Source: JB111 sp049856175 | GTDB lineage: Bacteria; Actinomycetota; Actinomycetes; Actinomycetales; Actinomycetaceae | Direction: 5' to 3' | DNA: 64,000 nt | NCBI RefSeq assembly: GCF_049856175.1 | Contig: NZ_JBNDNA010000001.1 | Coordinates: forward strand, 186,001-250,000 | Shown here: one piece after another, positions 39,224-46,739 of the stretch | Numbering within the stretch: position 1 is the stretch's first letter | How the letters are laid out: the number at the start of each line of letters is the position of its first letter | Position numbers and translations under genes: made by a program | Notes under the pieces: generated by a model | Told to the model about the DNA's origin: nothing | Seen by the model: the letters and a program-made list of their open reading frames with translations, nothing else | Database searches by the model: none

Positions 39224-40453
39224 TCAGGTCTCGATGAGGAGGGCGTCGCCTTGTCCGCCGCCTCCGCACAGCGCGACGGCGGCACGGCCGGTGCCGGCCG
39301 CGCGGAGCTGGTGGATGGCGTGGGTGGCCAGGCGTGCGCCGGAGGCACCGATGGGGTGTCCGAGGGCGATGGCGCCGCCACTGGGGTTGAGTCGTTCGTC
39401 GCCCGGGTCGATCCCCAGGACGGCTGCGCTGGCGATGCTCACGGCGGCGAAGGCCTCGTTGATCTCGATGTGCGCGAGCTCGCCGACGTTCCACCCCTGC
39501 CGGACCAGGGCCGCGGCGATGGCGTTGCCGGGCTGGTTGTGCAGGGAGGTGTCGGGGCCGGCGACCTGTCCGGAGGCTCGGACGGTGGCGAGCACCTCCC
39601 ACCCGTTCTCCTCGGCCACGGACCGGCGGGTCAGGACCAGGGCGGCGGCGCCGTCGCTGATCTGGGAGGCGTTGCCCGCGGTGACCGACCCGTCCTTGCG
39701 GAACGCGGGACGCAGCTTGGCCAGGGACTCGGGCGTGGTGTCGGTCCGGAGCCCGTCATCGGCATCGACGACCGTCTCGCCCTTGCGGCTCTTGACGGTC
39801 ACCGGTGCGATCTCGGCGTCGAACCGGCCGGCCCCCTGTGCGGCGGCGGCCCGCTGGTGGGAGGCCGCGGCCACGGCGTCCTGCTGATCGCGGGTGATGC
39901 CGGGGTGGTCGGCGGTGGTGTAGTTGTCGGTGTCCAGGCCCATCGCGTGGCCGGAGGTGGCGTCGGTCAGGCCGTCGTGCGCGAGATGGTCGACCGCGGT
40001 GCGGTCCCCGTACGCCCACCCCTTCCGGGTCCCGCCCAGCAGGTGGGGGGCCTGGGACATGGACTCCTGACCGCCGGCGACGACGACCTCGGCCTCGCCC
40101 AGGCGGATGAGGCGGGCACCGTCGATGATCGCCGCCAGTGAGGACAGGCAGACCTTGTTGATCGTCGTCGCGTGCGCACCGGGGTGGACACCGGCCGCGA
40201 GCGCGGCCTGCCGGGCCGGGTTCTGACCCGCTCCGGCCTGCAGGACCTGCCCCATGAGGACCACGTCGACGGCCTCGCCGCACACGCCGGACCGCTCCAG
40301 CGCGGCGCCGATCGCGTGAGCACCGAGCTCGACCGCGGACAGGGTCGCGAGCTGACCGTTGAACCGGACGAACGGGGTGCGAGCGGCCCCGACGACGACC
40401 ACGTCGTCGGCACCCACCGCGGTCGCGGGCCCCGTCGCGGCGTCGGCCGTCAT
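39224..40453 (-). CDS. Acetyl-CoA acetyltransferase-type thiolase
   Basis: A 409-residue thiolase. The nucleophilic cysteine is Cys102 in ATTINKVCLSSLAAIIDGARL. The other catalytic blocks are EINEAFAAVS, SGGAIALGHPIGASGAR and VALCGGGGQGDALLIE. The N-K-V-C-x-S form is typical of acetoacetyl-CoA thiolases, whereas beta-ketoadipyl-CoA thiolases (PcaF) usually read N-R-L-C-G-S, so I favour acetoacetyl-CoA as substrate. It is the last of a three-gene unit with a CoA transferase (ATGA overlap). A PcaF role cannot be excluded. Confidence 0.88.
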   Translation of the reverse strand: MTADAATGPATAVGADDVVVVGAARTPFVRFNGQLATLSAVELGAHAIGAALERSGVCGEAVDVVLMGQVLQAGAGQNPARQAALAAGVHPGAHATTINKVCLSSLAAIIDGARLIRLGEAEVVVAGGQESMSQAPHLLGGTRKGWAYGDRTAVDHLAHDGLTDATSGHAMGLDTDNYTTADHPGITRDQQDAVAAASHQRAAAAQGAGRFDAEIAPVTVKSRKGETVVDADDGLRTDTTPESLAKLRPAFRKDGSVTAGNASQISDGAAALVLTRRSVAEENGWEVLATVRASGQVAGPDTSLHNQPGNAIAAALVRQGWNVGELAHIEINEAFAAVSIASAAVLGIDPGDERLNPSGGAIALGHPIGASGARLATHAIHQLRAAGTGRAAVALCGGGGQGDALLIET

Positions 40454-41106
40454 GACCCGGCCCCGGCGAGCGTCTCGGCGACCGTGAGATTCGCGCCGGT
40501 GGCGGCGACGACCTCGTCCGGGGTGACGCCGGCGGCGACCTCGACCAGGACCAGACCGTCGTCGATGACGTCGATGACGCCCAGGTCGGTGATCACCCGG
40601 TCCACCACGGCCGTGCCGGTCAGCGGCAGGTCGCAGGTGTCCAGAATCTTCGGCTCCCCGGCCTTGTTCGTGTGCTGCATGAGCACCACGACCCGCTTCG
40701 CGCCCTGGACCAGGTCCATCCCGCCGCCGGGGCCCTTGACCATCTTGCCCGGGATCATCCAGTTCGCCAGGTCACCGCCGGCAGAGACCTGCATGCCGCC
40801 CAGGATCGCGACGTCGATCTTCTCCCCGCGGATCATCGAGAACGACATCGCCGAGTCGAAGAACGCCGCACCCGGCAGCGTGGTCACCGTCTGCTTGCCG
40901 GCGTTGATCAGGTCCGGGTCCACCTGGTGCTCGTAGGGGAACGGGCCCACCCCTAGGATCCCGTTCTCGGACTGGAAGCTCAGCTCCACCCCACCCGGCA
41001 GGTAGTTCGGCACCAGCGTCGGCAGCCCGATCCCCAGGTTGACGTAGTCGCCGTCGCTCAGCTCGCTGGCCGCGCGCGCGGCCATCTGCTCCTTGGTCCA
41101 CGCCAT
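40450..41106 (-). CDS. scoB: Succinyl-CoA:3-ketoacid CoA-transferase subunit B
   Basis: A 218-residue CoA transferase small subunit. MAARAASELSDGDYVNLGIGLPTLVPNY and SFQSENGILGVGPFP include the catalytic glutamate (Glu47) that forms the CoA thioester. GGHVDVAILGGMQ-like, GAKRVVVLMQHTNKAGEPKIL and TDLGVIDVIDDGLVLVEVAAG are also typical. It would move CoA from succinyl-CoA to acetoacetate (or to 3-oxoadipate if PcaJ). It overlaps the thiolase gene by four bases and lies 5 bases after subunit A. Confidence 0.9.
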   Translation of the reverse strand: MAWTKEQMAARAASELSDGDYVNLGIGLPTLVPNYLPGGVELSFQSENGILGVGPFPYEHQVDPDLINAGKQTVTTLPGAAFFDSAMSFSMIRGEKIDVAILGGMQVSAGGDLANWMIPGKMVKGPGGGMDLVQGAKRVVVLMQHTNKAGEPKILDTCDLPLTGTAVVDRVITDLGVIDVIDDGLVLVEVAAGVTPDEVVAATGANLTVAETLAGAGS

Positions 41107-41111
41107 CTCGC

Positions 41112-41927
41112 TCAGGCCTCCTCGTTCTCGGTACGCACGGTGCGCTTCTCGATCGGCTTCGACGCCTCGGTCGCCGGGGCGTGCACCAGGCGGTGCACGA
41201 ACACGCCCGGCAGGTCGACCTCGTCCGGGTCGATGTCGCCCGGCTCGACCAGCTCCTCGACCTCCACGATCGCGACCTTCGCCGACATCGCGGCCAACGG
41301 GTTGAAGTTCCGCGCCGACTTGTTGAACACCAGGTTCCCGTGCCGATCGCCCGCGATCGCGTGCACCAGAGCGAAGTCCGCCCGGATCGCCTCCTCCAGC
41401 ACGTACGAGCGCGGCTCGCCGTCCACGACGAACGTCCGCGTCTCCTTCGGGGCAGAGGCCTTCGCGACCGTCCCGTCCGGGTTGTACACCTGCGGCAGAC
41501 CGCCCAGCGCGAACTGCGTCCCCACCCCGGTGGGGGTGTAGAAGGCCGCGATCCCGGACCCGCCGGCACGCAGCCGCTCCGCGAGCGTGCCCTGCGGGTT
41601 GAGCTCGACCTCCAGCTCACCGGACAGGTACTGGCGCTCGAAGGACTTGTTCTCCCCCACGTAGCTCGCGATCATCTTCCGCAGCCGACCCGCACCCAGC
41701 AGCACGCCCAGGCCGAAGTCGTCCACACCGCAGTTGTTCGACGCCACCGTCAGGTCGTCCGCACCCTGCTCCAGCAGCGCATCGATCAACGCCACCGGAT
41801 TGCCCGACAGGCCGAAACCACCCACCGCCAGCAGCGCACCCGAGGGGATGTCCGCTACCGCTTCCGCGGCAGAACCCACCACCTTGTCCAGACCCCGGGC
41901 TGTCCCGGGAGCAGACGTCACCGTCAT
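41112..41927 (-). CDS. scoA: Succinyl-CoA:3-ketoacid CoA-transferase subunit A
   Basis: A 271-residue large subunit. The features AVADIPSGALLAVGGFGLSGNPVALIDALLEQGADDLTVASNN, YVGENKSFERQYLSGELEVELNPQGTLAERLRAGG and AAFYTPTGVGTQ are near-canonical for ScoA/PcaI. The C terminus carries about 25 extra polar residues (ATEASKPIEKRTVRTENEEA). It leads the scoA-scoB-thiolase unit, which converts acetoacetate to two acetyl-CoA. The nearby BKACE enzyme would generate acetoacetate, which is why I prefer this to PcaIJ. Confidence 0.9.
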   Translation of the reverse strand: MTVTSAPGTARGLDKVVGSAAEAVADIPSGALLAVGGFGLSGNPVALIDALLEQGADDLTVASNNCGVDDFGLGVLLGAGRLRKMIASYVGENKSFERQYLSGELEVELNPQGTLAERLRAGGSGIAAFYTPTGVGTQFALGGLPQVYNPDGTVAKASAPKETRTFVVDGEPRSYVLEEAIRADFALVHAIAGDRHGNLVFNKSARNFNPLAAMSAKVAIVEVEELVEPGDIDPDEVDLPGVFVHRLVHAPATEASKPIEKRTVRTENEEA

Positions 41928-42012
41928 GAAAAGACTCCTTCGTCATCGTCGTCGGCCGGGCGCGCCTTCCCGGTCCGACGAGATGTGGCGCGGCTGCCGG
42001 AAAAGGTGAACC

Positions 42013-42034
42013 GGTTGTCAGGTTATCGGTTTCG
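42013..42034 (-). promoter_or_regulatory. Tandem GGTT-type repeats upstream of scoA
   Basis: GGTTGTCA (42013-42020), GGTTATC (42021-42027) and GGTTTCG (42028-42034, with its first G shared in phase) follow head to tail with 7-8 base spacing. They sit about 90 bases upstream of the scoA start. They resemble a multimeric operator site; the binder is unknown. Confidence 0.3.
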
Positions 42035-42106
42035 CGCGCGAGGGACGAGGGTCCCGACCACGCACGTGGGGTCGTCCGGTCGAACGACCCGTTGGCGGCA
42101 GCCGAG

Positions 42107-43099
42107 CTACTCCGCCGTGAACATCATGTCCTCCGCCGGGAAGGACTCGGGCACGACCCCCTGCTCGGCGAGCATGTCGATGACGGTCTGGATCTCCTCG
42201 GCGGTCACGTCGTCGTGGAACGCGGGGAGCGTGACCTCCGCTCGTACGTCCTCGTCGATCTCCGTGTACGTCCCCATGACGTCCCGGACCTCGTCCGGGT
42301 TGTCCTGGGCGTAGGCCTGCGCCTCGTGCATCGCGTCGGCGAAGGCCTGGACGAGCTCCGGGTTCTCGTCCGCGAGCTGCTGGGACGTGAAGTAGACGGC
42401 GATGTTGAGGTTCGGGTCGGCGCCCACGTACGGCGACGTGAGGTAGGTGAGGCCGGCGTTGCGGGCGATCGTCACGAACGGTTCGACGACCCACGCCGCG
42501 TCGACGTCACCGTTGAGCACGGCGTTCGGCGCGTCGGGGAACGCGAGCTCGACGAACTCGATGGTCGATCCGTCCCCGCCGTCGCCGTTGACCGTCGCGC
42601 GGACCGAGGTGTCGCCGATCGAGTTGAGGGTGTTGACGGCGACGCTGCGGCCCGCGAGGTCCGCCGGCGAGGTGATGTCGCTGTCCGGGGGCACGATGAT
42701 GCCGGCGGTGTCGCCGTCCGGGTCGCCGTTGGAGCTGGACGCGTTCGCGACGATCGTCAGCGGGAGCCCGTTCGAGACGCCCGTGATGAGTGCGGGGGAG
42801 TTCGAGAAGCCGAAGTCGTAGTCGCCGCTCGTCACGCCGGGGATCGTCACGGCGCCGCCCTGGTTGGTGGAGTCGAACGTGATGTCGAGCCCGTGCTCCT
42901 CGAAGATGCCCTGCTCGAGCCCGAGGTGGAAGGGCGCGGTGTCGACGATGGGCATGACCTGGACGGTGATGTCCGTGAGTCCGTCGGCGCCCTCGGTGGG
43001 TGACTCGCTGGTGGAGCTGGCCTCGCCGTCGCCACCGCACGCGGCGAGTACGGCCGCGGTGACTGCCGCGAGAGAGATGACGCTCAGGTGCCTGCGCAT
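42107..43099 (-). CDS. NMT1/TauA-like substrate-binding lipoprotein (copy 2 of 3)
   Basis: A 330-residue binding lipoprotein (lipobox LAAC, Cys21; Ser/Thr/Glu linker to about residue 38). It has VMPIVDTAPFHLGLEQGIFEEHGLDITF, SGDYDFGFSNSPALITGVSNGLPLTIV, GRSVAVNTLNSIGDTSV, FVELAFPDAPNAVLNGDVDAAWVVEPFV. It is clearly related to the lipoproteins at 27902 and 46740. The ATG at 43099 sits behind AAGGAGG. It diverges from the BKACE gene; both promoters belong to the shared set. No transporter membrane components are adjacent. Confidence 0.88.
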   Translation of the reverse strand: MRRHLSVISLAAVTAAVLAACGGDGEASSTSESPTEGADGLTDITVQVMPIVDTAPFHLGLEQGIFEEHGLDITFDSTNQGGAVTIPGVTSGDYDFGFSNSPALITGVSNGLPLTIVANASSSNGDPDGDTAGIIVPPDSDITSPADLAGRSVAVNTLNSIGDTSVRATVNGDGGDGSTIEFVELAFPDAPNAVLNGDVDAAWVVEPFVTIARNAGLTYLTSPYVGADPNLNIAVYFTSQQLADENPELVQAFADAMHEAQAYAQDNPDEVRDVMGTYTEIDEDVRAEVTLPAFHDDVTAEEIQTVIDMLAEQGVVPESFPAEDMMFTAE

Positions 43100-43149
43100 G
43101 TGGTCCTCCTTGGGGGACTGCGCGCCGTCGTCGGCACGCGCGTGGAGAC

Positions 43150-43191
43150 AGTATGTGCAAGTTGACAGAAGTGCGTCAAGCATCTGTCACA
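43150..43191 (-). promoter_or_regulatory. Extended promoter B of the shared three-promoter set
   Basis: Read on the minus strand: TGTGACA (43191-43185), 5 bases, TTGACG (43179-43174), 18 bases, CATACT (43155-43150) then GT. The -10 octamer and all spacings are identical to promoter A at 37052. It drives the binding lipoprotein gene. Confidence 0.65.
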
Positions 43192-43312
43192 GGTGTTCGT
43201 CCGACGTGCCCCTTCGGCGGCTCGGACCGCCCACGCGCCGCGCCGCGCATATCAGTGATGGAGGCACGGCTGTACGTCGATGGGGGCGGGACGTGGTCGC
43301 GAGGATGTGGCG

Positions 43313-43354
43313 TGTGACGTTGACTTGACGCAGCACTTCCACGTGGTACACGAT
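43313..43354 (+). promoter_or_regulatory. Extended promoter C of the shared three-promoter set
   Basis: TGTGACG (43313-43319), 5 bases, TTGACG (43325-43330), 18 bases, CACGAT (43349-43354). The upstream box and -35 form a direct repeat TGACG-N6-TGACG. The -10 is weaker than in A and B. It drives the BKACE/cupin pair. Confidence 0.55.
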
Positions 43355-43444
43355 GACGAGTGGGCGGAGCCGCCATCGTTGCGGGCCGCGCGACTGCCGC
43401 ACCAGCAGCGGACATCGACGTCCCACGTAGGAGGACCCGGAACC

Positions 43445-44380
43445 ATGGCAACGACGATGAAGGGCGATTTCAAGCCCCGGAAGATCATCCTCACGGTCGC
43501 GCCGACCGGCGGGATGGCCGGCAAGGAGCAGAGCGAGCATCTGCCCATCACTCCCGACGAGATCGCGGACGACGTCGCGGCGTGCACCGAGGCGGGCGCC
43601 TCGATCGTCGCGGTCCACGCGCGCCGGGAGGACGGGCTCGCCACCTGCAACCCGGACATCTACAGCACGATCAACGCCAAGATCCGTGAGCGCGGGTCGG
43701 ACATCATCATCAACAACTCCACCGGCGGCGGGATCTCGGGCGACATGCCGATCTGGTCCGACACCGGCATGTACCGCCTCGACCTCGAGGAGCGCTACCG
43801 GGGGCTCGAGGCGCAGGGCGTCGAGATGGCCACCTTCGACGCGTGGACGATGATCGCCCAGTCCGGCGGAAACGAGTACCTCTCCCACACCTCGGCCTCG
43901 CAGAACGACGAGCTCGCCTCGCGGATGAAGGACCGCGGGATCAAGCCCGAGTGGGAGGTCTTCAACCACGGGCAGATCCTGGGCGACACGATGCGGCTCA
44001 TCCGGTCGGGCTTCGACGCCGAGCCCTTCTGGATCAACATCGTGACCGGCGGCGACAAGGGCTTCCAGAGCGCGATGCCCTACACGCCCACCGCCCTCAA
44101 CCAGATGGTCGACCTGCTTCCCGAGGGCCACGAGCTCTGCGTCTCCGGCATCGGCCCGAGCCAGCTGCCGTCGCTGGCCCACTCGCTGATCCTCGGTGGC
44201 CACGCCCGCGTCGGCCTCGAGGACAACCTCTACTACAGCCGCGGGGTCAAGGCGACCAACCTGCAGCTCGTCGAGCGCGCGGTGCGCATCATCCGTGAGC
44301 TCGGTCACGAGCCGGCCACGCCGACCGAGGCGCGCGAGATCCTCGGCCTGCCCGCCGACGGCCGTGGAGCGAACTGGTGA
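43445..44380 (+). CDS. Beta-keto acid cleavage enzyme family (BKACE, DUF849) protein
   Basis: A 311-residue TIM-barrel protein of the Kce/BKACE family, which reacts a beta-keto acid with acetyl-CoA to give acetoacetate and a new acyl-CoA. RKIILTVAPTGGMAGKEQSEHLPITPDEIADDV is the N-terminal catalytic region, and the Zn-site glutamate is probably in HARVGLEDNLYYSRG. The family's H-x-H-x-R metal motif is altered: it reads A56-V-H58-A-R60, so the first histidine is missing. It shares GTGA with the cupin gene that follows. The scoAB-thiolase unit next door could use the acetoacetate. Confidence 0.85.
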   Translation: MATTMKGDFKPRKIILTVAPTGGMAGKEQSEHLPITPDEIADDVAACTEAGASIVAVHARREDGLATCNPDIYSTINAKIRERGSDIIINNSTGGGISGDMPIWSDTGMYRLDLEERYRGLEAQGVEMATFDAWTMIAQSGGNEYLSHTSASQNDELASRMKDRGIKPEWEVFNHGQILGDTMRLIRSGFDAEPFWINIVTGGDKGFQSAMPYTPTALNQMVDLLPEGHELCVSGIGPSQLPSLAHSLILGGHARVGLEDNLYYSRGVKATNLQLVERAVRIIRELGHEPATPTEAREILGLPADGRGANW

Positions 44381-44922
44381 GCCGCGTCGAGACCGAGGAC
44401 GTCCCCTACGGCGACGTACCCGTCGAGCCGGGTCCCGGCACGATCCGGTTCCGCCGGCTCGTCACGGGCCTCGACGAGCAGGGGCGCTCCGTCGTCCTCG
44501 AGGACGGCCCCAGCCCGCACCGGCAGACGGTGGCCGGCGTCCCGTCGTTCGTCCAGACCGAGTTCTGGCGCCATGACGAGGTCCCGGTGGACAACTCCGG
44601 GGCGCCCGACGACAAGGTGTCGAGCCCGATCGCGATCACGCCGCCTGCTGGCGGCTCGGTCTTCCGCGTCCTCGAGATTCCGCCGGACTCCGACTGGGAC
44701 CACCAGGAGGGCTACAAGGAGCGGATGACGCACGCGACGCCGTCGCTCGACTACGCGATCGTCACCGAGGGCGAGGTGTGGTCCGTCATGGACGGGAACG
44801 AGGTCCTCATGAAGGCCGGCGACGTCCTCGTCCAGCGGGGGACGAACCACGCCTGGTCGAACCGGTCGGCGGGGCGTGCGGTCGTCTACTTCATCCTCAT
44901 CGGTGGGACGCTCGCGTCGTGA
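44377..44922 (+). CDS. Cupin-domain protein associated with aromatic catabolism
   Basis: A 181-residue single-domain cupin. It opens with FRRLVTGLDEQGRSVVLEDGPSPHRQ and has SVFRVLEIPPDSDW, HATPSLDYAIVTEGEVWSVMDGNEVLMKAGDVLVQRGTNHAWSNRS and a final strand VVYFILIGG. The metal histidines are partly conserved: one in HATPSLDY and one in GTNHAWSN. The classical H-x-H pair is absent. Possible roles are a dioxygenase, a hydrolase or a ligand sensor. It is translationally coupled to the BKACE gene and followed by a strong hairpin. Confidence 0.78.
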   Translation: MSRVETEDVPYGDVPVEPGPGTIRFRRLVTGLDEQGRSVVLEDGPSPHRQTVAGVPSFVQTEFWRHDEVPVDNSGAPDDKVSSPIAITPPAGGSVFRVLEIPPDSDWDHQEGYKERMTHATPSLDYAIVTEGEVWSVMDGNEVLMKAGDVLVQRGTNHAWSNRSAGRAVVYFILIGGTLAS

Positions 44923-44941
44923 CCCCGGGGAGCGCGTGAGT

Positions 44942-44979
44942 GAGCCGGTCGACCCCGGGCGTCCGGGGCCGACCGGCTC
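44942..44979 (+). terminator. Terminator of the BKACE/cupin unit
   Basis: GAGCCGGTCGACCCCGG (44942-44958) and CCGGGGCCGACCGGCTC (44963-44979) pair at 16 of 17 positions around a GCGT loop, 20 bases after the cupin stop. Confidence 0.75.
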
Positions 44980-45052
44980 CTCGGAGCGTGTCCCGTGCCG
45001 TCCGCACGGTCGAGCGCGCGAACGGCCGGTCGGGAGATTCTAGGATCGAGCG

Positions 45053-45913
45053 ATGAGTGTCCGCTCCGCCATCCTCGACGTCGTCGGCTACTACGTGCGG
45101 TTCTCCGGAGGCTCGATCGGACTCACTCCGCTCTCCGAGCTCCTGGGGGCACTCGGCATCCAGGGCGACGCCGTCCGCGCCACGATGACCAGGCTCCGCG
45201 CCGAGGGGTGGTTCACCTCCGCGAAGGAGGGGCGGCAGGTCACCTACTCGATGACACCGCACCTGTACGCGATCGTCGACGAGGGGCGCGAGCGCATCTT
45301 CTCGCGCCGTTCGGGGCCGTGGGACGGAGAGTGGCACATGGTGCTGTTCGTCGTCCCGGAGTCGAAGCGGGCGGTTCGTGAGTCGCTGCGCAAGCGCCTG
45401 AGCTTCCAGGGCTTCGGCTCGCCCGCCCCGTCGACCTGGATGTCGACCACGGACCGCCGCGCCGAGGTGGACGCGATGGCCATCGACCTCGGCATCGACT
45501 CCTCCGACGACGTGCGGCTCATCCAGATGATGTCGCGCACCGACTCGGTCGCGCTCGACCGGCAGATCGCCCGGCAGTGCTGGGACCTCGAGCGTCTCAA
45601 CGACGGATATCGGGAGTGGCTGCGGGAGTGGCGGCCGCGGGTCGCCACCCAGAGAGCTCATGCACCGGACGGACCCGCAGCGCTGGCCGAGCTCGTCGAC
45701 CTCGTCAGCACCTTTCGGAAGTTCCCGTTCGACGATCCCGACCTGCCCGGCGAGCTGCTCCCCGCCACCTGGCACGGCACGGCGGCCTTCGCCGTGTTTC
45801 ACGAGGGCCTGCGGGCGCTGGTCGGCGCGGCCGACCGGTACGTCACCGACGTGACCGGGCAGGTCGCCGAGCGGCCCGCTACCATGTGGGGGACCGCGTC
45901 CGAGACCGCCTGA
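45053..45913 (+). CDS. PaaX-family transcriptional regulator
   Basis: A 286-residue PaaX-like repressor. The N-terminal winged helix contains VGYYVRFSGGSIGLTPLSELLGALGIQGDAVRATMTRLRAEGWF and SAKEGRQVTYSMTP. The middle domain has GPWDGEWHMVLFVVPESKRAVRESLRKRLSFQGFG, and the C-terminal PaaX_C domain includes FRKFPFDDPDLPGELLPATWHGTAAFAVFHE. Family members sense aryl-CoA thioesters such as phenylacetyl-CoA. That fits control of a pathway with a CoA-bound aromatic, and it is the only regulator gene in the 37-46 kb block, hence the best candidate for the shared promoter set. Confidence 0.9.
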   Translation: MSVRSAILDVVGYYVRFSGGSIGLTPLSELLGALGIQGDAVRATMTRLRAEGWFTSAKEGRQVTYSMTPHLYAIVDEGRERIFSRRSGPWDGEWHMVLFVVPESKRAVRESLRKRLSFQGFGSPAPSTWMSTTDRRAEVDAMAIDLGIDSSDDVRLIQMMSRTDSVALDRQIARQCWDLERLNDGYREWLREWRPRVATQRAHAPDGPAALAELVDLVSTFRKFPFDDPDLPGELLPATWHGTAAFAVFHEGLRALVGAADRYVTDVTGQVAERPATMWGTASETA

Positions 45914-46059
45914 CGCCGGGGACTAGCGGGCACGCCGCGAGAGGGCCGGCCGCGTGTACTCGTCGAGATTCAAGGTCGCCCTCGCGGAATCCTGAACCGC
46001 TGGGAAGTGCGAGTACGGCGACCCCCCGGCTCTCGCGTCCGACGACGCGAACACGCAGT

Positions 46060-46548
46060 CACGAGTCTCCACGCTCTCGCGGTGGTCTGACGACCGAGAT
46101 TCACCCAGCGGTCGACGGTTGGGAGCACCGGTGGCGAAAGGTGCTCGCCGACGGGCGGCGCAACTGCGGCGTGACGCTGGCCGAGGGCCTCGCCGACATC
46201 CACGTGCCGCGGCTGAGGCCGGCACGTCCTTGCATTCGGCCCGATGCCGTTGTCCCCGACGAGACCTGCACCACCGGCGTGATCCGCACCGAACTCCGCC
46301 GCCGTGGGGTCAGGACGGTATGCACGGCAAGGAACTTTCCGATCACCGTGTGTCAACGACGCCACCCCGGGAGCGCCATCACTGTCAGGCGCACACACCC
46401 CGTCGCTGGCAAGAGTCGCAACGCCGTCGAACGGCTCCTCGGCTAGGCCAAGAAGTGGTGCGGCCCGCCTACGCGATACCAGGAGTTCGGCGATGCCTAC
46501 CGCGCTGCATTCACCCTCGGGGCGTTCCCCACCTGGCTGCGTACAGAG
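46060..46548 (+). pseudogene. Decayed IS5-family transposase (C-terminal fragment)
   Basis: One frame reads SRGGLTTEIHPAVDG, then GLADIHVPRLRPARPCIRPDAV, VIRTELRRRGVRTV and RNAVERLLG, a TAG stop (46444-46446), then AKKWCGPPTRYQEF and AYRAAFTLGAFPTWLRT. These blocks line up in order with the C-terminal half of IS5-group DDE transposases (SRGGLTTKIHLAVDG, ADIHVPR, IRxxLRRRGxR, RNVVERxFxxLKQWRGxATRY, TWL). The N-terminal half is missing, the middle is scrambled, a stop interrupts it and key acidic residues are lost (an expected DKAYS reads DETCT). It is a dead remnant at the left edge of the next catabolic block. Confidence 0.75.
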
Positions 46549-46657
46549 GAGCAACGCGACCTTGATCGGGACCCGGGCGCTCCTCGTGGGCAAGCACGCG
46601 AATCCGTCTTCGCCGCAGATGTATCGCAGATAGTGAAGAGGATGTGTCGGCATATGG

Positions 46658-46686
46658 TTGACGAGGGGCGCCGGGGTGAGTAGCGT
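46658..46686 (+). promoter_or_regulatory. Promoter of the third catabolic block
   Basis: TTGACG (46658-46663) and TAGCGT (46681-46686) are 17 bases apart. A TGTGTCG lies 8 bases upstream of the -35 (46643-46649), recalling but not matching the 5-base spacing of the shared set. Transcription would start about 45 bases before the ATG at 46740. Confidence 0.55.
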
Positions 46687-46739
46687 TTTGCACCAGCGGC
46701 CGTACGAAGAGGCCGTAACCATTGGCAAGGAGGCCAACG

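Larger units (their letters stand above)
43100..43444. other. 345-base divergent control region
   Basis: The gap between the binding lipoprotein (minus) and BKACE (plus) genes holds two divergent promoters of the shared class (43150-43191 and 43313-43354). Between them is about 120 bases with no supported gene. The chance frames here lack start signals. Confidence 0.6.
45914..46739. other. 826-base region without an intact gene
   Basis: This stretch has no complete gene. It contains a decayed IS5-family transposase (about 46060-46548) and, near its right end, a promoter for the following lipoprotein gene (46658-46686). The first 145 bases hold nothing I can identify, and I could not find the terminal inverted repeats of the element. 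Confidence 0.6.

Noticed and set aside
39224..41927. Naming the CoA transferase and thiolase pcaI, pcaJ and pcaF
   Set aside because: The thiolase active site reads N-K-V-C as in acetoacetyl-CoA thiolases and the CoA transferase matches SCOT; the BKACE gene nearby makes acetoacetate. A beta-ketoadipate role remains possible but is not preferred.
46119..46633. Intact small genes in the gap between PaaX and the third lipoprotein
   Set aside because: The frames there are out of register with the transposase remnant, have no ribosome-binding sites and have low-complexity translations.
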